Positions 16,792 to 24,601 are shown, counted from the first letter of the stretch. The stretch: 42,273 bases of DNA from Thermomonas sp. (GCA_020692565.1 JAIMKJ010000011.1:58827-101099), one strand, 5' to 3'. Translations and numbers: made by a program. The notes: a model not told the origin generated them from the sequence alone.

Positions 16792-17373
16792 ATGAGCATT
16801 GCCTGCCTAAATTACACGAGAAAAGAATTAGTCGGCCTCGGCGAATCTCAGGCTCTGGAATTCAAGCGCTCTGGCAGTCTGGTAAAAGAAGCCTTCCAAG
16901 ATTTGTGTGCAATGATTAATGCGTCTGTCGGTACAGGTCTAGTAATTTTCGGGGTTGAGCCAAATGGTGTTGTTTGCGGTCTTGGCGACACAAATTTAGA
17001 CTCTTTCCAGCAAACGCTTGCAAATCACGCTCGGCAAAAATTCGATCCCGCTCTACAAATATTGATAGAAACGGCCTCATGTGAGGAAAAGTCGATACTT
17101 TTACTTCGTGCGTCAAGACATCGCGCAGTGCCGTACCACGAATACGATGGCCGTGCTTACGTGAGAGAAGGCTCTGTCAGTCGGCTTCTTTCTGTCGCAG
17201 AAAAAAACCATCTTATGTTGTCTCGCAATCGAGACATGCATAATGGCCCGTGGCGCTGCGATAAGTGCGGCGCACTTGCGGGAATGATTTCATGCACGGT
17301 CTTTACTGAAACCGGTCCTCAAAAAATTTACAATCATGGTAGGTGCGGTGGAGAATGGTGGCCCGCAACCTAA
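16792..17373 (+). CDS. AlbA_2 (Schlafen-type) DNA-binding protein with zinc-ribbon tail, low-GC islet
   Basis: A 193-residue protein. The first 130 residues match the AlbA_2/Schlafen-like domain: ESQALEFKRS, a helix with LCAMINAS, the glycine turn GTGLVIFGVEPNGVVCGLGD and YVREGSVSRLLS. The C-terminus has WRCDKCG and later HGRCGGEWW, probably a zinc ribbon. Relatives are annotated as ATP-binding or transcriptional regulators and often occur in mobile or defence regions; the exact role is unknown. Three hand-counted 60-nt rows gave 30, 25 and 30 GC bases, versus 40 of 60 in the row just upstream, with A/T-ending codons, so recent acquisition is likely. ATG 16792 follows GGGAG by 11 nt; TTG 16786 is an alternative. 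Confidence 0.8.
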   Translation: MSIACLNYTRKELVGLGESQALEFKRSGSLVKEAFQDLCAMINASVGTGLVIFGVEPNGVVCGLGDTNLDSFQQTLANHARQKFDPALQILIETASCEEKSILLLRASRHRAVPYHEYDGRAYVREGSVSRLLSVAEKNHLMLSRNRDMHNGPWRCDKCGALAGMISCTVFTETGPQKIYNHGRCGGEWWPAT

Positions 17374-17431
17374 AAGTTCATTCAAACCAGTTCGCGGGCC
17401 GGCTGATCCAAGTGGCAACCCGCCATCACGC

Positions 17432-18064
17432 ATGAATCTCGACACCTACCGCCGCCTGCGCACCGAAGCCCGTCGCCATACACGCCGTGCGGCCGACGCC
17501 GACGATCTGGTGCAGGACGCACTGCTGATCGCGCTCGAACAGGGGCGCGGCGACGATCCGGCGTGGTTGGCGGGCGTGATCCGCAACCAGGCCGCGATGC
17601 AGGCGCGCAGCGCGATCCGTCGTCGGCGGCGCGAAGCCGCAGTGACTGACGAGGATGTCGCGCCAACACACGAAGAAACACTTCCATCGGCCGGCGTATT
17701 GCTGGAACGCCTGCCGCCCGCGGCCCGCCGCGTTGCGGTGCTGGCGCTGCACGGCTTGAACGCGGAAGAAATCCGCTGGGTGCTCGGCATCAACGCGGCC
17801 GCGTTCCGCCAGCGACTGACCTCGATCCGCAAGGCCATGGGCGCGCTGCCGCCGTCGCAGCGTGCGGAGGCGCTGGCGTTGGCCTATGTCCGCGACCCCG
17901 CGCGCGCGGTCGACCTGCAGTTCGGCCTGATCCGGCGGGCGCTGAAGGCCGCGCTGGGCGACACCGACGGCATCGGTACGCACGACGCCGACGGGCATCT
18001 GATCGTGCTGCGCGCGGCGATGCCCGGACGCGCTCACACTTCGCCTGCCCGCGGCAACGAGTAG
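17432..18064 (+). CDS. Sigma-70-like RNA polymerase factor (ECF-type)
   Basis: A 210-residue protein. Region 2 is recognisable as DADDLVQDALLIAL near residues 23-36, and region 4 as LPPAARRVAVLALHGLNAEE plus the helix AAFRQRLTSIRKAM. The C-terminal 60 residues (after PPSQRAEALALAYV) extend past region 4. ECF factors direct RNA polymerase to stress or envelope regulons, normally with an anti-sigma partner next door; none is adjacent. I chose ATG 17432, where homology begins; a longer frame enters the low-GC islet. It ends 27 bp before a VOC gene. Confidence 0.8.
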   Translation: MNLDTYRRLRTEARRHTRRAADADDLVQDALLIALEQGRGDDPAWLAGVIRNQAAMQARSAIRRRRREAAVTDEDVAPTHEETLPSAGVLLERLPPAARRVAVLALHGLNAEEIRWVLGINAAAFRQRLTSIRKAMGALPPSQRAEALALAYVRDPARAVDLQFGLIRRALKAALGDTDGIGTHDADGHLIVLRAAMPGRAHTSPARGNE

Positions 18065-18091
18065 GCACACCCAACCGCAGGAGAGTTTTCC

Positions 18092-18469
18092 ATGCTCGTC
18101 AATGCCAAAGTCGGCGCCATCGTGTTCTTCGTCGCCGTGCTCGACCGCTCGGTCGCGTTCTATCGCGACACGCTCGGCCTTCCCATCAACGAGATCGACG
18201 GTCACGACGGTCCGTTCGCGCTCGCCGAACTCGGCGAAGTGACGCTCGTGTTCATCCAGCGCCCGGCGAAGGCCGGCGACAGCCCGGTGGTGGTGTTCGG
18301 GCTGGAAGGCGGCATCGACGACTACGCCGAAGCGCTGGCCGCGAAGGGCGTGGAGATCGTGGTGCCGGTCAGCGAGGCGCCGGATGGCGGACTCTCGCTG
18401 GATTTCGTCGACCCGGACCGCAACATGCTCAGCCTGTATCAGCCGCCGGGCGCTGCGCGGAGGCAGTGA
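18092..18469 (+). CDS. VOC-family (glyoxalase/bleomycin-resistance fold) protein
   Basis: A 125-residue single VOC module: VGAIVFFVAVLDRSVAFYRD, TLGLPINEID, a central strand with ALAELGEVTLVFIQ, and the C-terminal LDFVDPDRNMLSLYQP. This superfamily includes glyoxalases, dioxygenases and antibiotic-binding proteins, so the substrate cannot be assigned. AGGAG (18079-18083) sits 8 nt before the ATG. The next ATG begins one base after this stop, so the two genes are probably co-translated. Confidence 0.88.
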   Translation: MLVNAKVGAIVFFVAVLDRSVAFYRDTLGLPINEIDGHDGPFALAELGEVTLVFIQRPAKAGDSPVVVFGLEGGIDDYAEALAAKGVEIVVPVSEAPDGGLSLDFVDPDRNMLSLYQPPGAARRQ

Positions 18470-18470
18470 C

Positions 18471-18962
18471 ATGCTCCGTTTCGCTGTTCTCGTTCTGTTG
18501 CTGTTTTCGGGGCATGCCTCAGCGCAGACCAGCGTCGACGACCTGTGGGAAAAACTCGTCGGCCAATGGCGGGGCAGCGGCGAAGTCAGCGGCATGTCCG
18601 CATCGATCGAACTGCGGTTCCGGCCCGCTTTCGGCGGTCGCGGCTATCACCTGACGTTCGACAACCGCATGCGCGGCAAGGACGACAAGGTCTGGCCATT
18701 CGCCGCCGAAGCGCTGTATCTGTGCGATGCCCAGGGCGCCTGTCGCGGCCACTGGTACGACTCGCGCGGGATGGTGCTGCCGCTGGAAGCCACCACCGCC
18801 AGCGACCGGCTGGTGGTGGCGTGGGGCGATGCCGACACCGAACGCGGGCGCACGACGTATCGCATCGACGGCGACGGTATCGCGATCACCGACGAAGTGC
18901 TGGGCAAGGACGGCGCGTGGAAGGTGTTCGGCGAAACCACGGCGAGCCGAAGCGCACCGTGA
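18471..18962 (+). CDS. Secreted beta-rich hypothetical protein (DUF1579/lipocalin-like)
   Basis: This 163-residue protein has a clear signal peptide (MLRFAVLVLLLFSGHASAQ). The mature part begins LWEKLVGQWRGSGEV, a pattern seen in DUF1579-like and lipocalin-like families (WxG start, then alternating strands such as SIELRFRPAFGGRGYHLTF). Two cysteines (LYLCDAQGACRG) could form a periplasmic disulfide. Function is unknown. It follows the VOC gene by one base and is convergent with the PepSY gene. Confidence 0.7.
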   Translation: MLRFAVLVLLLFSGHASAQTSVDDLWEKLVGQWRGSGEVSGMSASIELRFRPAFGGRGYHLTFDNRMRGKDDKVWPFAAEALYLCDAQGACRGHWYDSRGMVLPLEATTASDRLVVAWGDADTERGRTTYRIDGDGIAITDEVLGKDGAWKVFGETTASRSAP

Positions 18963-18981
18963 CTCCGCTGAAGCGGCCATC

Positions 18982-19012
18982 GCCTGCGCGCTGCATCACG
19001 CGGCGCGCAGGC
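18982..19012. terminator. 9-bp GC stem between convergent genes
   Basis: GCCTGCGCG pairs perfectly with CGCGCAGGC around a 13-nt loop. It covers the PepSY stop codon and lies 20 bp after the opposing gene. No U-tract follows on either strand, so a terminator role is only possible. Confidence 0.35.
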
Positions 19013-20267
19013 GTGCGGTGGCCGCGTCGATCGCCCACAGCGCCAGCACGCTGAGCGCGAACAGCGGCATCGCGATGCACGCGGACCCTGCCGAAACCTT
19101 CAGCCATCGCGGCCACGGGCGCTGCAGCGCGGCCGGCGGCGCGAGACCCTGACCGGGGCGGCGTCTGTACCAGCCGATGAAGCCGGTGAAGACCAGCCAG
19201 AACAATGCCAGCACGACCACCGTGTTGAAGACGCGATTCGCGGTGCCGAAGAACGAGCCTTCGTGCAGATCGACGCCGGTCGACACGACTTTCGGAATCA
19301 GCGGGAAATCGTCCCAGTCGGCGCGATCGAGGATTCGCCCGCTGTCGCGTTCGATGCTCAGCACCCGTTCGTTGGCGGTGCGCCCGGCCTTTTCGGTGAC
19401 GGTGATCGGCCTATCGTTGCGGCCGATGCGGAATTCCAGTTCGCCGCGCAACCCTTCAGCGCGTGCGGTGTCGAGCGCGCGCTGCAGGGCGAGCGGGCGC
19501 GGCTGCGCATGCATCGCATGGGCGCCGTGGCCGCCATGTCCGAAGCCCAGCGCCGCGGGCGTGGTCTGGCCCAGTGCCGCTTGGATCGGGCGCAGCACGA
19601 GACTGCCCCATGCGTCGGTCCACGGCAGCGCGGTGAACAGGAAGGCGAGGAAGATCGCCGAGAACCACATGCCGATCACCGCATGCAGGTCCTTCCAGAA
19701 CACCCGCGAACCGGCACGCAGGCGCGGATAAAGCACGCCCGCCATGCCTTTCGCGCTGCGCGGCCACCACAGATACAGGCCGGTCAGCACCATCACGATC
19801 ATCCAGCAGGCGCCCAGCTCCAGCAGCCAGGAACCGGGTTTCCCAAGCGGCCAGCCGCCGTGCAGTTTCCGGGTGAGACCCGGCAGCCACACGTTCGACG
19901 ACACCGCACCCAGTGACGCACCGGTGTAGGGATCCGCGAAGCGCGGCGTCGGCAGCCCGTTCGCGTCCTCGAACACGAACGACACGCTGCGCGTCGGCTC
20001 CGCCGGCAGTTTCACCACCGTCGGCAGCCGGTCGTCGCCCGCCGTCACCGCGCGCAATTGCTGGTCCAGATCGACCCGCTGCGTCCCGGCTTCGACGAAT
20101 CGAAGCCCGGGCCACAGCGCATCGGCGATCTGTTCGTGCCACAGATACAGCACGCCGGTCGCGCCCTGCCAAAGCACGAACGGAATCACCAGGAACGCCG
20201 CATAGAAGTGCCAGCGCCACAGACGACGATACTGCTGTCCCGACGGATCGCCGGCTGTGGCGGTCAC
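18996..20267 (-). CDS. PepSY-associated TM-helix (PiuB-like) metal-uptake membrane protein
   Basis: A 423-residue inner-membrane protein with about five membrane helices, including HFYAAFLVIPFVLWQGATGV, CWMIVMVLTGLYLWW, IGMWFSAIFLAFLF and NTVVVLALFWLVFTGFIGWY. This is the PepSY_TM architecture found beside TonB receptors for iron or copper, thought to help reduce or release the metal. The loop after the third helix is His-rich (GFGHGGHGAHAMHAQ), a likely metal-binding feature. The GTG start overlaps the TonB-receptor stop (GTGA), so the pair is one unit. Substrate is uncertain. Confidence 0.88.
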   Translation of the reverse strand: MTATAGDPSGQQYRRLWRWHFYAAFLVIPFVLWQGATGVLYLWHEQIADALWPGLRFVEAGTQRVDLDQQLRAVTAGDDRLPTVVKLPAEPTRSVSFVFEDANGLPTPRFADPYTGASLGAVSSNVWLPGLTRKLHGGWPLGKPGSWLLELGACWMIVMVLTGLYLWWPRSAKGMAGVLYPRLRAGSRVFWKDLHAVIGMWFSAIFLAFLFTALPWTDAWGSLVLRPIQAALGQTTPAALGFGHGGHGAHAMHAQPRPLALQRALDTARAEGLRGELEFRIGRNDRPITVTEKAGRTANERVLSIERDSGRILDRADWDDFPLIPKVVSTGVDLHEGSFFGTANRVFNTVVVLALFWLVFTGFIGWYRRRPGQGLAPPAALQRPWPRWLKVSAGSACIAMPLFALSVLALWAIDAATARLRAA

Positions 20268-22360
20268 GGCATCCTCCACTCGAAACCGACGTACACCGAG
20301 CGCCCGTCGCCCGGCAGCAGATAGCGGCCGTCGCGGCCCAGCGCGTCGGCGACCACGCCGGTGCCGGAGATCCACTTGCGATCGGTCAGGTTGCGGCCGT
20401 CGACGAACCACGACCACGAGGCGTCGTCGCCGCTGCCGATCCTGCCGCCGATCTTCAGCCCCACCAGCGTGTAGCCCGGCGCATCCAGTGTGTTGGCGTG
20501 GTCGATGAAGGCATCGTTCGGCGACCATTCCACGTTCGGCGCGATGAAGAACCGTTCGCCGATCGACCAGCGCAGCTGCGTGCGCAACTGATGTTCGGGA
20601 ACGCCGGCCAGCACGTTGTCTCCGTACACGCGATCGCCGTCGAAGCGGAAATCGTTCCACAGATAATTCGCGGACCACATGAAATTTTCCGCGAAGCGCC
20701 AGCCCAAGCCGAGCTCGATGCCCTGATGCGTCGTGTGGTCGGCGTTGATGGTGCCCAGCGGATTGCCGGCGCCGTCGGTCAGTGCCAGCAACTCGCCGTC
20801 GATGTGTGCCCGGTAGAGCGCGGCGTCGATCGACAGGGTGTCGCGATCCAGGCGCACGCCGATTTCGGCGCTGGTCGCTTTCTGCGCATCCACCTGGGTC
20901 ACGCCGGGGCCGCCGCTGAGTTCGCCGAAGCTCGGCGGCTCGATGCTGCGGCTGATGTTGGCGAACAGTTGCGTCTTATCGTCGAACAAATAGCGCAGGC
21001 CGAGTTTCGGGCTGACGCCCTCGTATTCGGTATCGAAACTCTCGTCGCGTCCGCCGGTGATGAATCCGTCGCGCGAGACGCGGGTCGCGCGCAGCGCCTG
21101 CGCGCCCAGCGCCAGCACGAAGCGATCGTTCAGCCATGTCTGGTTTTCGGCATACACGCTGAGATTGCGTGCGCGCTGGCGGAAGGCGTTGGTGCGCGCG
21201 CCGGCCTCGCCGGCGACGTTGACGAAGCGGTCGTCGTCGGTGTCGCCCTGCGCCGTGCCGAAGCCGCCGGTGAAGACATTGCGACGGCCGGCGAGACTGC
21301 CTTCGTAGCGGAGGCGCATGTCGATGCCGTAATCGCGGTTGTCCTGGCGCAGCACCTGGAAGATCGGGTGATCGAGCGACTTGTCCGCGTAATAGGCGCT
21401 CACGCGCAGATCGCGTTTGTCGTCCGGCGACCAGCGCAGGGTGGCGGCGATGCGGTCCAGCCGGAAATCGCGGCGCTGATCGAGCGTGAGATTGCCGGGC
21501 GCCGCCTGGGTGGGATCGCTGGCGAACTCGGCGAACGTGAGGCTGCCCGGCAGCGCGGAACGGGTATCGACATGGGTCAGATACACGCGAGCGGCCAGCG
21601 ATTCGTCGAAGCGGAAACCGGCGTTCGCGAACAGCCGGTAGTTCTCCTGTTCGGCGTGATCGCGGAACCCTTCCTGCGCGAAGCCGGTGACGCTGAGATA
21701 ACCGTCGGCGCTGCCGCGCTGGCCGGCCAGCGCCACCTGCGCGCGACGGTAGTCGAAGCTGCCGAACTCGCCGCGCAGCGCGACGCGCGGCGCGTCCAGG
21801 CCGGTGGGCGCGACGAAATTGATCGCGCCGCCCAGCGTCGCCGATCCGTATTCCAGCGCATTCGCGCCGCGATAGACCTCGATGTAGCGCGTCGACAGCG
21901 GTTCGACCGCCTGGAAATCGAAACCGCCGTCGGCGAGATTCAGCGGGCTGCCGTCCTGCAGCAGTTGGATGCCGCGGCCGTGGAAGGTGCGCTGCAGGCC
22001 GGAACCGCGGATCGACAGTCGCGCTTCCTCGGCGCCGAAGCGCGGCTGGATGAACACGCCGGGCGCATAGCCCAGCGCATCGGCGAGCGTGCTGACGCGG
22101 CCATCGCGATAGCCTTCGGCATCGACCACCGAGGTGGCGCCGGCGCGCTCGTCGAGGCGACGTTTGGCGGCGTCGAGATCGTCGGCCGCGCCGACGCGAT
22201 GGCCTTTCACTTCGACGCGATCGAGCGTGTCGCTGTCGTCGGCGGGCGAAGCCGCGAGCGACGCCTGCGAAAACGCGAGCGTCGCCATTGTGCCGACGAC
22301 GACGGCGATGGCGCGGCCGAGCGCGGAGATGCGGAGGCTGACATTCCTTTCGTGATTCAT
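20264..22360 (-). CDS. TonB-dependent outer-membrane receptor (FecA-like)
   Basis: A 698-residue receptor with an N-terminal signal region (about residues 10-37). The TonB-box region DTLDRVEVKG is followed by a plug with ARLSIRGSGLQRTFHGRG and LLQDGSPLNLADGG, the signature seen in FecA-like ferric-chelate receptors. A 22-strand barrel of alternating aromatic strands ends in VYVGFEWRMP. There is no N-terminal signalling extension of the FecA sensor type. It imports a metal chelate using TonB-ExbB-ExbD (not in the window). It sits 80 bp after a copper chaperone gene and overlaps a PepSY gene, so copper, iron or both are possible. Confidence 0.93.
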   Translation of the reverse strand: MNHERNVSLRISALGRAIAVVVGTMATLAFSQASLAASPADDSDTLDRVEVKGHRVGAADDLDAAKRRLDERAGATSVVDAEGYRDGRVSTLADALGYAPGVFIQPRFGAEEARLSIRGSGLQRTFHGRGIQLLQDGSPLNLADGGFDFQAVEPLSTRYIEVYRGANALEYGSATLGGAINFVAPTGLDAPRVALRGEFGSFDYRRAQVALAGQRGSADGYLSVTGFAQEGFRDHAEQENYRLFANAGFRFDESLAARVYLTHVDTRSALPGSLTFAEFASDPTQAAPGNLTLDQRRDFRLDRIAATLRWSPDDKRDLRVSAYYADKSLDHPIFQVLRQDNRDYGIDMRLRYEGSLAGRRNVFTGGFGTAQGDTDDDRFVNVAGEAGARTNAFRQRARNLSVYAENQTWLNDRFVLALGAQALRATRVSRDGFITGGRDESFDTEYEGVSPKLGLRYLFDDKTQLFANISRSIEPPSFGELSGGPGVTQVDAQKATSAEIGVRLDRDTLSIDAALYRAHIDGELLALTDGAGNPLGTINADHTTHQGIELGLGWRFAENFMWSANYLWNDFRFDGDRVYGDNVLAGVPEHQLRTQLRWSIGERFFIAPNVEWSPNDAFIDHANTLDAPGYTLVGLKIGGRIGSGDDASWSWFVDGRNLTDRKWISGTGVVADALGRDGRYLLPGDGRSVYVGFEWRMP

Positions 22361-22440
22361 GAAGATTCCTGAAGCATGGATTGAAGAGTGGGTGACGCGC
22401 GGAGGGAGATCCGGGCCTGTCGTGTTTTCGCGGCCGGCGA

Positions 22441-22938
22441 TCAGTGCTGCGGCTTCGCGCCGCTGCTGCCGAGCGCGCGTACGTCGAAACGCACTTCGCG
22501 CGTGCCGGCCTTCTCGAAGCGCAGCGTCGCGGTCACGGTGCCGCCTTCCACGATGGGGCGCTTCGGGCCGATGAACATCAGGTGATAGCCGCCGGGCTTC
22601 AGCATCACGATGGACCTCGCGTCGATCGACAGCCCGTCGGCGAGCTTGCGCATGCGCATCACCCCGTCTTCCATGGTCATCTGGTGGATCTCGACGCTGT
22701 TCGCGTCCGGGCTGGTCACCGACACGAGACGATCGGCGCGATCGCCGCTGTTGCGGATGGTGAGGAAACCGCCGGCGACCGGCGCGTTCGGCGGCGTGGC
22801 GCGGGTCCAGGCCTGTTCGATCGCGATGCCGCCGGTGGTCTTCGCCGGCTGCGCGGCGCCGGCCGAAAAGGCCGACATCGCCGCGAGCGCGACCAGCAGC
22901 GATGTCTTGCGGAAAGAGAAAGCATTCGTGATGTTCAT
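22441..22938 (-). CDS. PCu(A)C periplasmic copper chaperone
   Basis: A 165-residue protein with signal peptide (cleavage near GAAQ, residue 30). The Cu(I) site of the PCu(A)C family is complete: His85 and Met87 in EIHQM, Met94/Met96, and His119/Met121 in YHLMF. These proteins deliver copper to the CuA or CuB centres of cytochrome oxidase. The ATG overlaps the stop of a 44-residue ORF upstream (ATGA), and the TonB receptor follows. It may be regulated by copper limitation; no operator was recognised. Confidence 0.94.
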   Translation of the reverse strand: MNITNAFSFRKTSLLVALAAMSAFSAGAAQPAKTTGGIAIEQAWTRATPPNAPVAGGFLTIRNSGDRADRLVSVTSPDANSVEIHQMTMEDGVMRMRKLADGLSIDARSIVMLKPGGYHLMFIGPKRPIVEGGTVTATLRFEKAGTREVRFDVRALGSSGAKPQH

Positions 22939-23069
22939 GATTCGACCTCGATGTCGTCCAGCAGGGTGTGGGAATGGGTCTTGCGACCGTCTTTTTCGGT
23001 GATGGCGGACAGCAGGAAGAGGGCCCAGCCGATCAGCCAGAACAGTGCGAAGAACAGGAAGGCCTCCAT
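22935..23069 (-). CDS. 44-residue single-helix membrane protein, copper operon
   Basis: A small ORF below usual length cut-offs. It reads MEAFLFFALFWLIGWALFLL then SAITEKDGRK and an acidic tail with THSH: one membrane helix with a charged cytosolic or periplasmic tail. Evidence that it is real: AAGGA (23077-23081) lies 7 nt before the ATG, the stop overlaps the PCu(A)C start as ATGA, and composition is that of a membrane helix rather than noise. I do not recognise a family. It may be an accessory or stability subunit of the adjacent metal-uptake system. Confidence 0.7.
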   Translation of the reverse strand: MEAFLFFALFWLIGWALFLLSAITEKDGRKTHSHTLLDDIEVES

Positions 23070-23072
23070 GAC

Positions 23073-23273
23073 CTAGTCCTTTTTCGTCGATGCGGATATG
23101 CGGTTCGCGACATGCGACGCATCAGTGCCCGATGTTCCAGCCGGAACGTCGTTGGCACGGGAAGACAGGAGCGCAGCGATGTGATCGGCATCGCGATGGC
23201 TGGTGTTGCGGCCGTCGGAACAGCCGCGGGCGACCAGCGACGCACGCGGCATCGCAGGGAATGCGAAAGACAT
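23073..23273 (-). CDS. 66-residue hypothetical ORF, copper operon
   Basis: The ORF begins MSFAFPAMPRASLVARGCSD and continues hydrophilic, Ser/Ala/Asp-rich, with no membrane helix or known motif. It has an AGGAG (23283-23287) 9 nt before the ATG, and its TAG stop falls between the Shine-Dalgarno and start of the 44-residue ORF, a coupled arrangement. Against it: low-complexity composition and an overlapping frame in the same region. It could be a leader peptide or a chance frame. The identity is unknown. Confidence 0.4.
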   Translation of the reverse strand: MSFAFPAMPRASLVARGCSDGRNTSHRDADHIAALLSSRANDVPAGTSGTDASHVANRISASTKKD

Positions 23274-23298
23274 GGGGAAAGGCTCCTAAACGACACAA

Positions 23299-23326
23299 GA
23301 CCGCGTCGGCGATGGCGGACGCGGTC
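23299..23326 (-). terminator. 9-bp hairpin after the DUF2946 gene (terminator or attenuator)
   Basis: GACCGCGTC pairs perfectly with GACGCGGTC around a 10-nt loop. On the minus strand it follows the DUF2946 stop by 18 bp and is followed by a weakly T-rich TTGTGTCGTTT. As the same-strand genes continue, it may attenuate rather than end transcription. Confidence 0.45.
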
Positions 23327-23344
23327 GGGAAGCGATGTGTGTGT

Positions 23345-23794
23345 TCAGGCCGTGAGCGGGGGGCCGCGGGAGCCGAGTCCGAGTGGGTAATGCCAGAGGG
23401 CGACGCGATCGCGGCGCGGCGGCAGCGCGATGTCGCGGGTCAGCGCCGGTGCCGCCAGCGCAGCGAATGCGGGAACGTTGGAAGCGGATGCGATGGTGCA
23501 GTAGTCGCAGTCGTTTCCGGCATGCGAAGGCGCGGGACTGCGTTCGTCATTGTCGGTCTGCGTCGAAAAGCCGAGGACTTCGATGGCTGCGACGGCGGGA
23601 TCGTAAGCGAGCCCCCGGGTGGTACAGATCGCGCCGAACGACGGCCCGGACGCGTTTTCGGAAGCGGTTCCGCCGGAGCCCGGGATCGCGGCGTGCTGCG
23701 ACATGCGGCCGATGCCCGGCAACAGCGTCAGCGCCAGCATCGCCAACAGGGCGAGTCTGGCCATCGAGCGCTGGAATGCGGCGGGTCGCGACAT
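23345..23794 (-). CDS. DUF2946 family secreted/membrane protein
   Basis: A 149-residue protein with an N-terminal hydrophobic segment (MARLALLAMLALTLLPGIGRM within it). The DUF2946 hallmark is present: HAGNDCDYCTIASA, a His plus CxxC region that could bind copper or be oxidised. DUF2946 genes typically lie beside PCu(A)C and TonB receptor genes, as here. No Shine-Dalgarno is visible before ATG 23794. TATACT lies exactly 7 nt upstream, so the message could start at or near the A of the ATG (leaderless). Role in copper handling is inferred from context. Confidence 0.82.
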   Translation of the reverse strand: MSRPAAFQRSMARLALLAMLALTLLPGIGRMSQHAAIPGSGGTASENASGPSFGAICTTRGLAYDPAVAAIEVLGFSTQTDNDERSPAPSHAGNDCDYCTIASASNVPAFAALAAPALTRDIALPPRRDRVALWHYPLGLGSRGPPLTA

Positions 23795-24147
23795 GGTGCC
23801 CAGTATAGCGGCAGGGAATCGCGGCCCGCAGAGTGATCGTGGGGGGCGCTACGCGTCGAATGTGCGCTGCGAGGCGTTGCAGAACGCGCGCAGATCGGTC
23901 GACGGCCGGTCCGGCAGCGCACCATCCCCGGGCGCTGCTCCGCAAATCCATGCAGCCGATCCGGCGCAGCGCTACGGCGTCGGCGGGCTGGAGTCCCCGC
24001 TGCGGCTGCGCGCGGCTGCCTGAACCGCGCAGCCCGGGCGAAACAGGGGGGCTTGTGGCAAAATCGCCGGCCTCCGACTGCATGGTCACCGCCCGATGCC
24101 GGCTCCCGCTCTGTCCGTTCACTGCCGTTGTCGTGGCGCCCGCTGAC
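23795..24147. other. 353-bp divergent intergenic region (copper operon / dgkA)
   Basis: It has no ORF I believe in. It holds the possible TATACT box near its left end and a perfect 9-bp stem (GGCTGCGCG with CGCGCAGCC, 24004-24034, loop 13). I searched by eye for a cobalamin or other riboswitch and saw none. It should contain promoters for both directions. Confidence 0.6.
23802..23807 (-). promoter_or_regulatory. Possible -10 box (TATACT) 7 nt before the DUF2946 ATG
   Basis: TATACT is one base from the consensus TATAAT. With normal spacing, transcription would begin at about the start codon, which fits the missing Shine-Dalgarno. No good -35 hexamer was found at 16-18 bp, so this remains tentative. 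Confidence 0.35.
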
Positions 24148-24528
24148 ATGGCCGACCGCACCGGACACCTGCCGCGCACCCCCGGCCGTATCCTGAAGGC
24201 GACGATCTGGTCGCTGCAGGGCCTGCGCGCCGCATGGCTGCACGAATCGTCGTTCCGCCTCGAGGTGTATCTGCTGGCAGTGCTGGCGCCCCTGGCCTGG
24301 TGGCTGGGCGAAACCCCGGTGGAGCGCGCGTTGATGATCGGCAGCTGCCTGCTGGTGCTCAGCGCCGAACTGCTGAACTCGGCGGTCGAGGCGGTGATCG
24401 AGCGCTACGGCCCCGAATTCCACGAACTGGCCGGTCGCGCCAAGGACATGGGTTCGGCCGCGGTGTTCGTGCTGATGATGAACGTACTGCTGGTCTGGGC
24501 GCTGATCCTTGGCGACCGTTATCTCTGA
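24148..24528 (+). CDS. dgkA: Diacylglycerol kinase DgkA
   Basis: A 126-residue inner-membrane enzyme (E. coli has 122) that phosphorylates diacylglycerol to phosphatidate, recycling lipid from membrane-derived oligosaccharide or LPS modification. It has an amphipathic N-terminus, three membrane helices, and the signature ELLNSAVEAVIERYG and RAKDMGSAAV carrying the catalytic Glu. I chose ATG 24148; a longer frame upstream lacks homology. The start has no strong Shine-Dalgarno. The TerC gene follows after 73 bp. Confidence 0.95.
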   Translation: MADRTGHLPRTPGRILKATIWSLQGLRAAWLHESSFRLEVYLLAVLAPLAWWLGETPVERALMIGSCLLVLSAELLNSAVEAVIERYGPEFHELAGRAKDMGSAAVFVLMMNVLLVWALILGDRYL

Positions 24529-24601
24529 CCTCTTTCTCTGACATTCAATACGACTCCGGTGCCGCGTCGGTGCCGTCGTCACACACACTGGAAGCGATGC
24601 A

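Noticed and set aside
19913..22372. Long plus-strand open frame of 819 codons opposite the TonB receptor
   Set aside because: It is an antisense shadow in GC-rich DNA; the minus-strand receptor has clear plug and barrel motifs.
18982..24034. Relation between the two 9-bp stems with 13-nt loops (18982-19012 and 24004-24034)
   Set aside because: The loops differ completely and such GC stems are expected by chance at this base composition.
24004..24147. Cobalamin riboswitch before dgkA (suggested by AAACAGGGGGG and a nearby hairpin)
   Set aside because: The B12-box core and the conserved GCCACTG element are absent, and dgkA is not a B12 gene.
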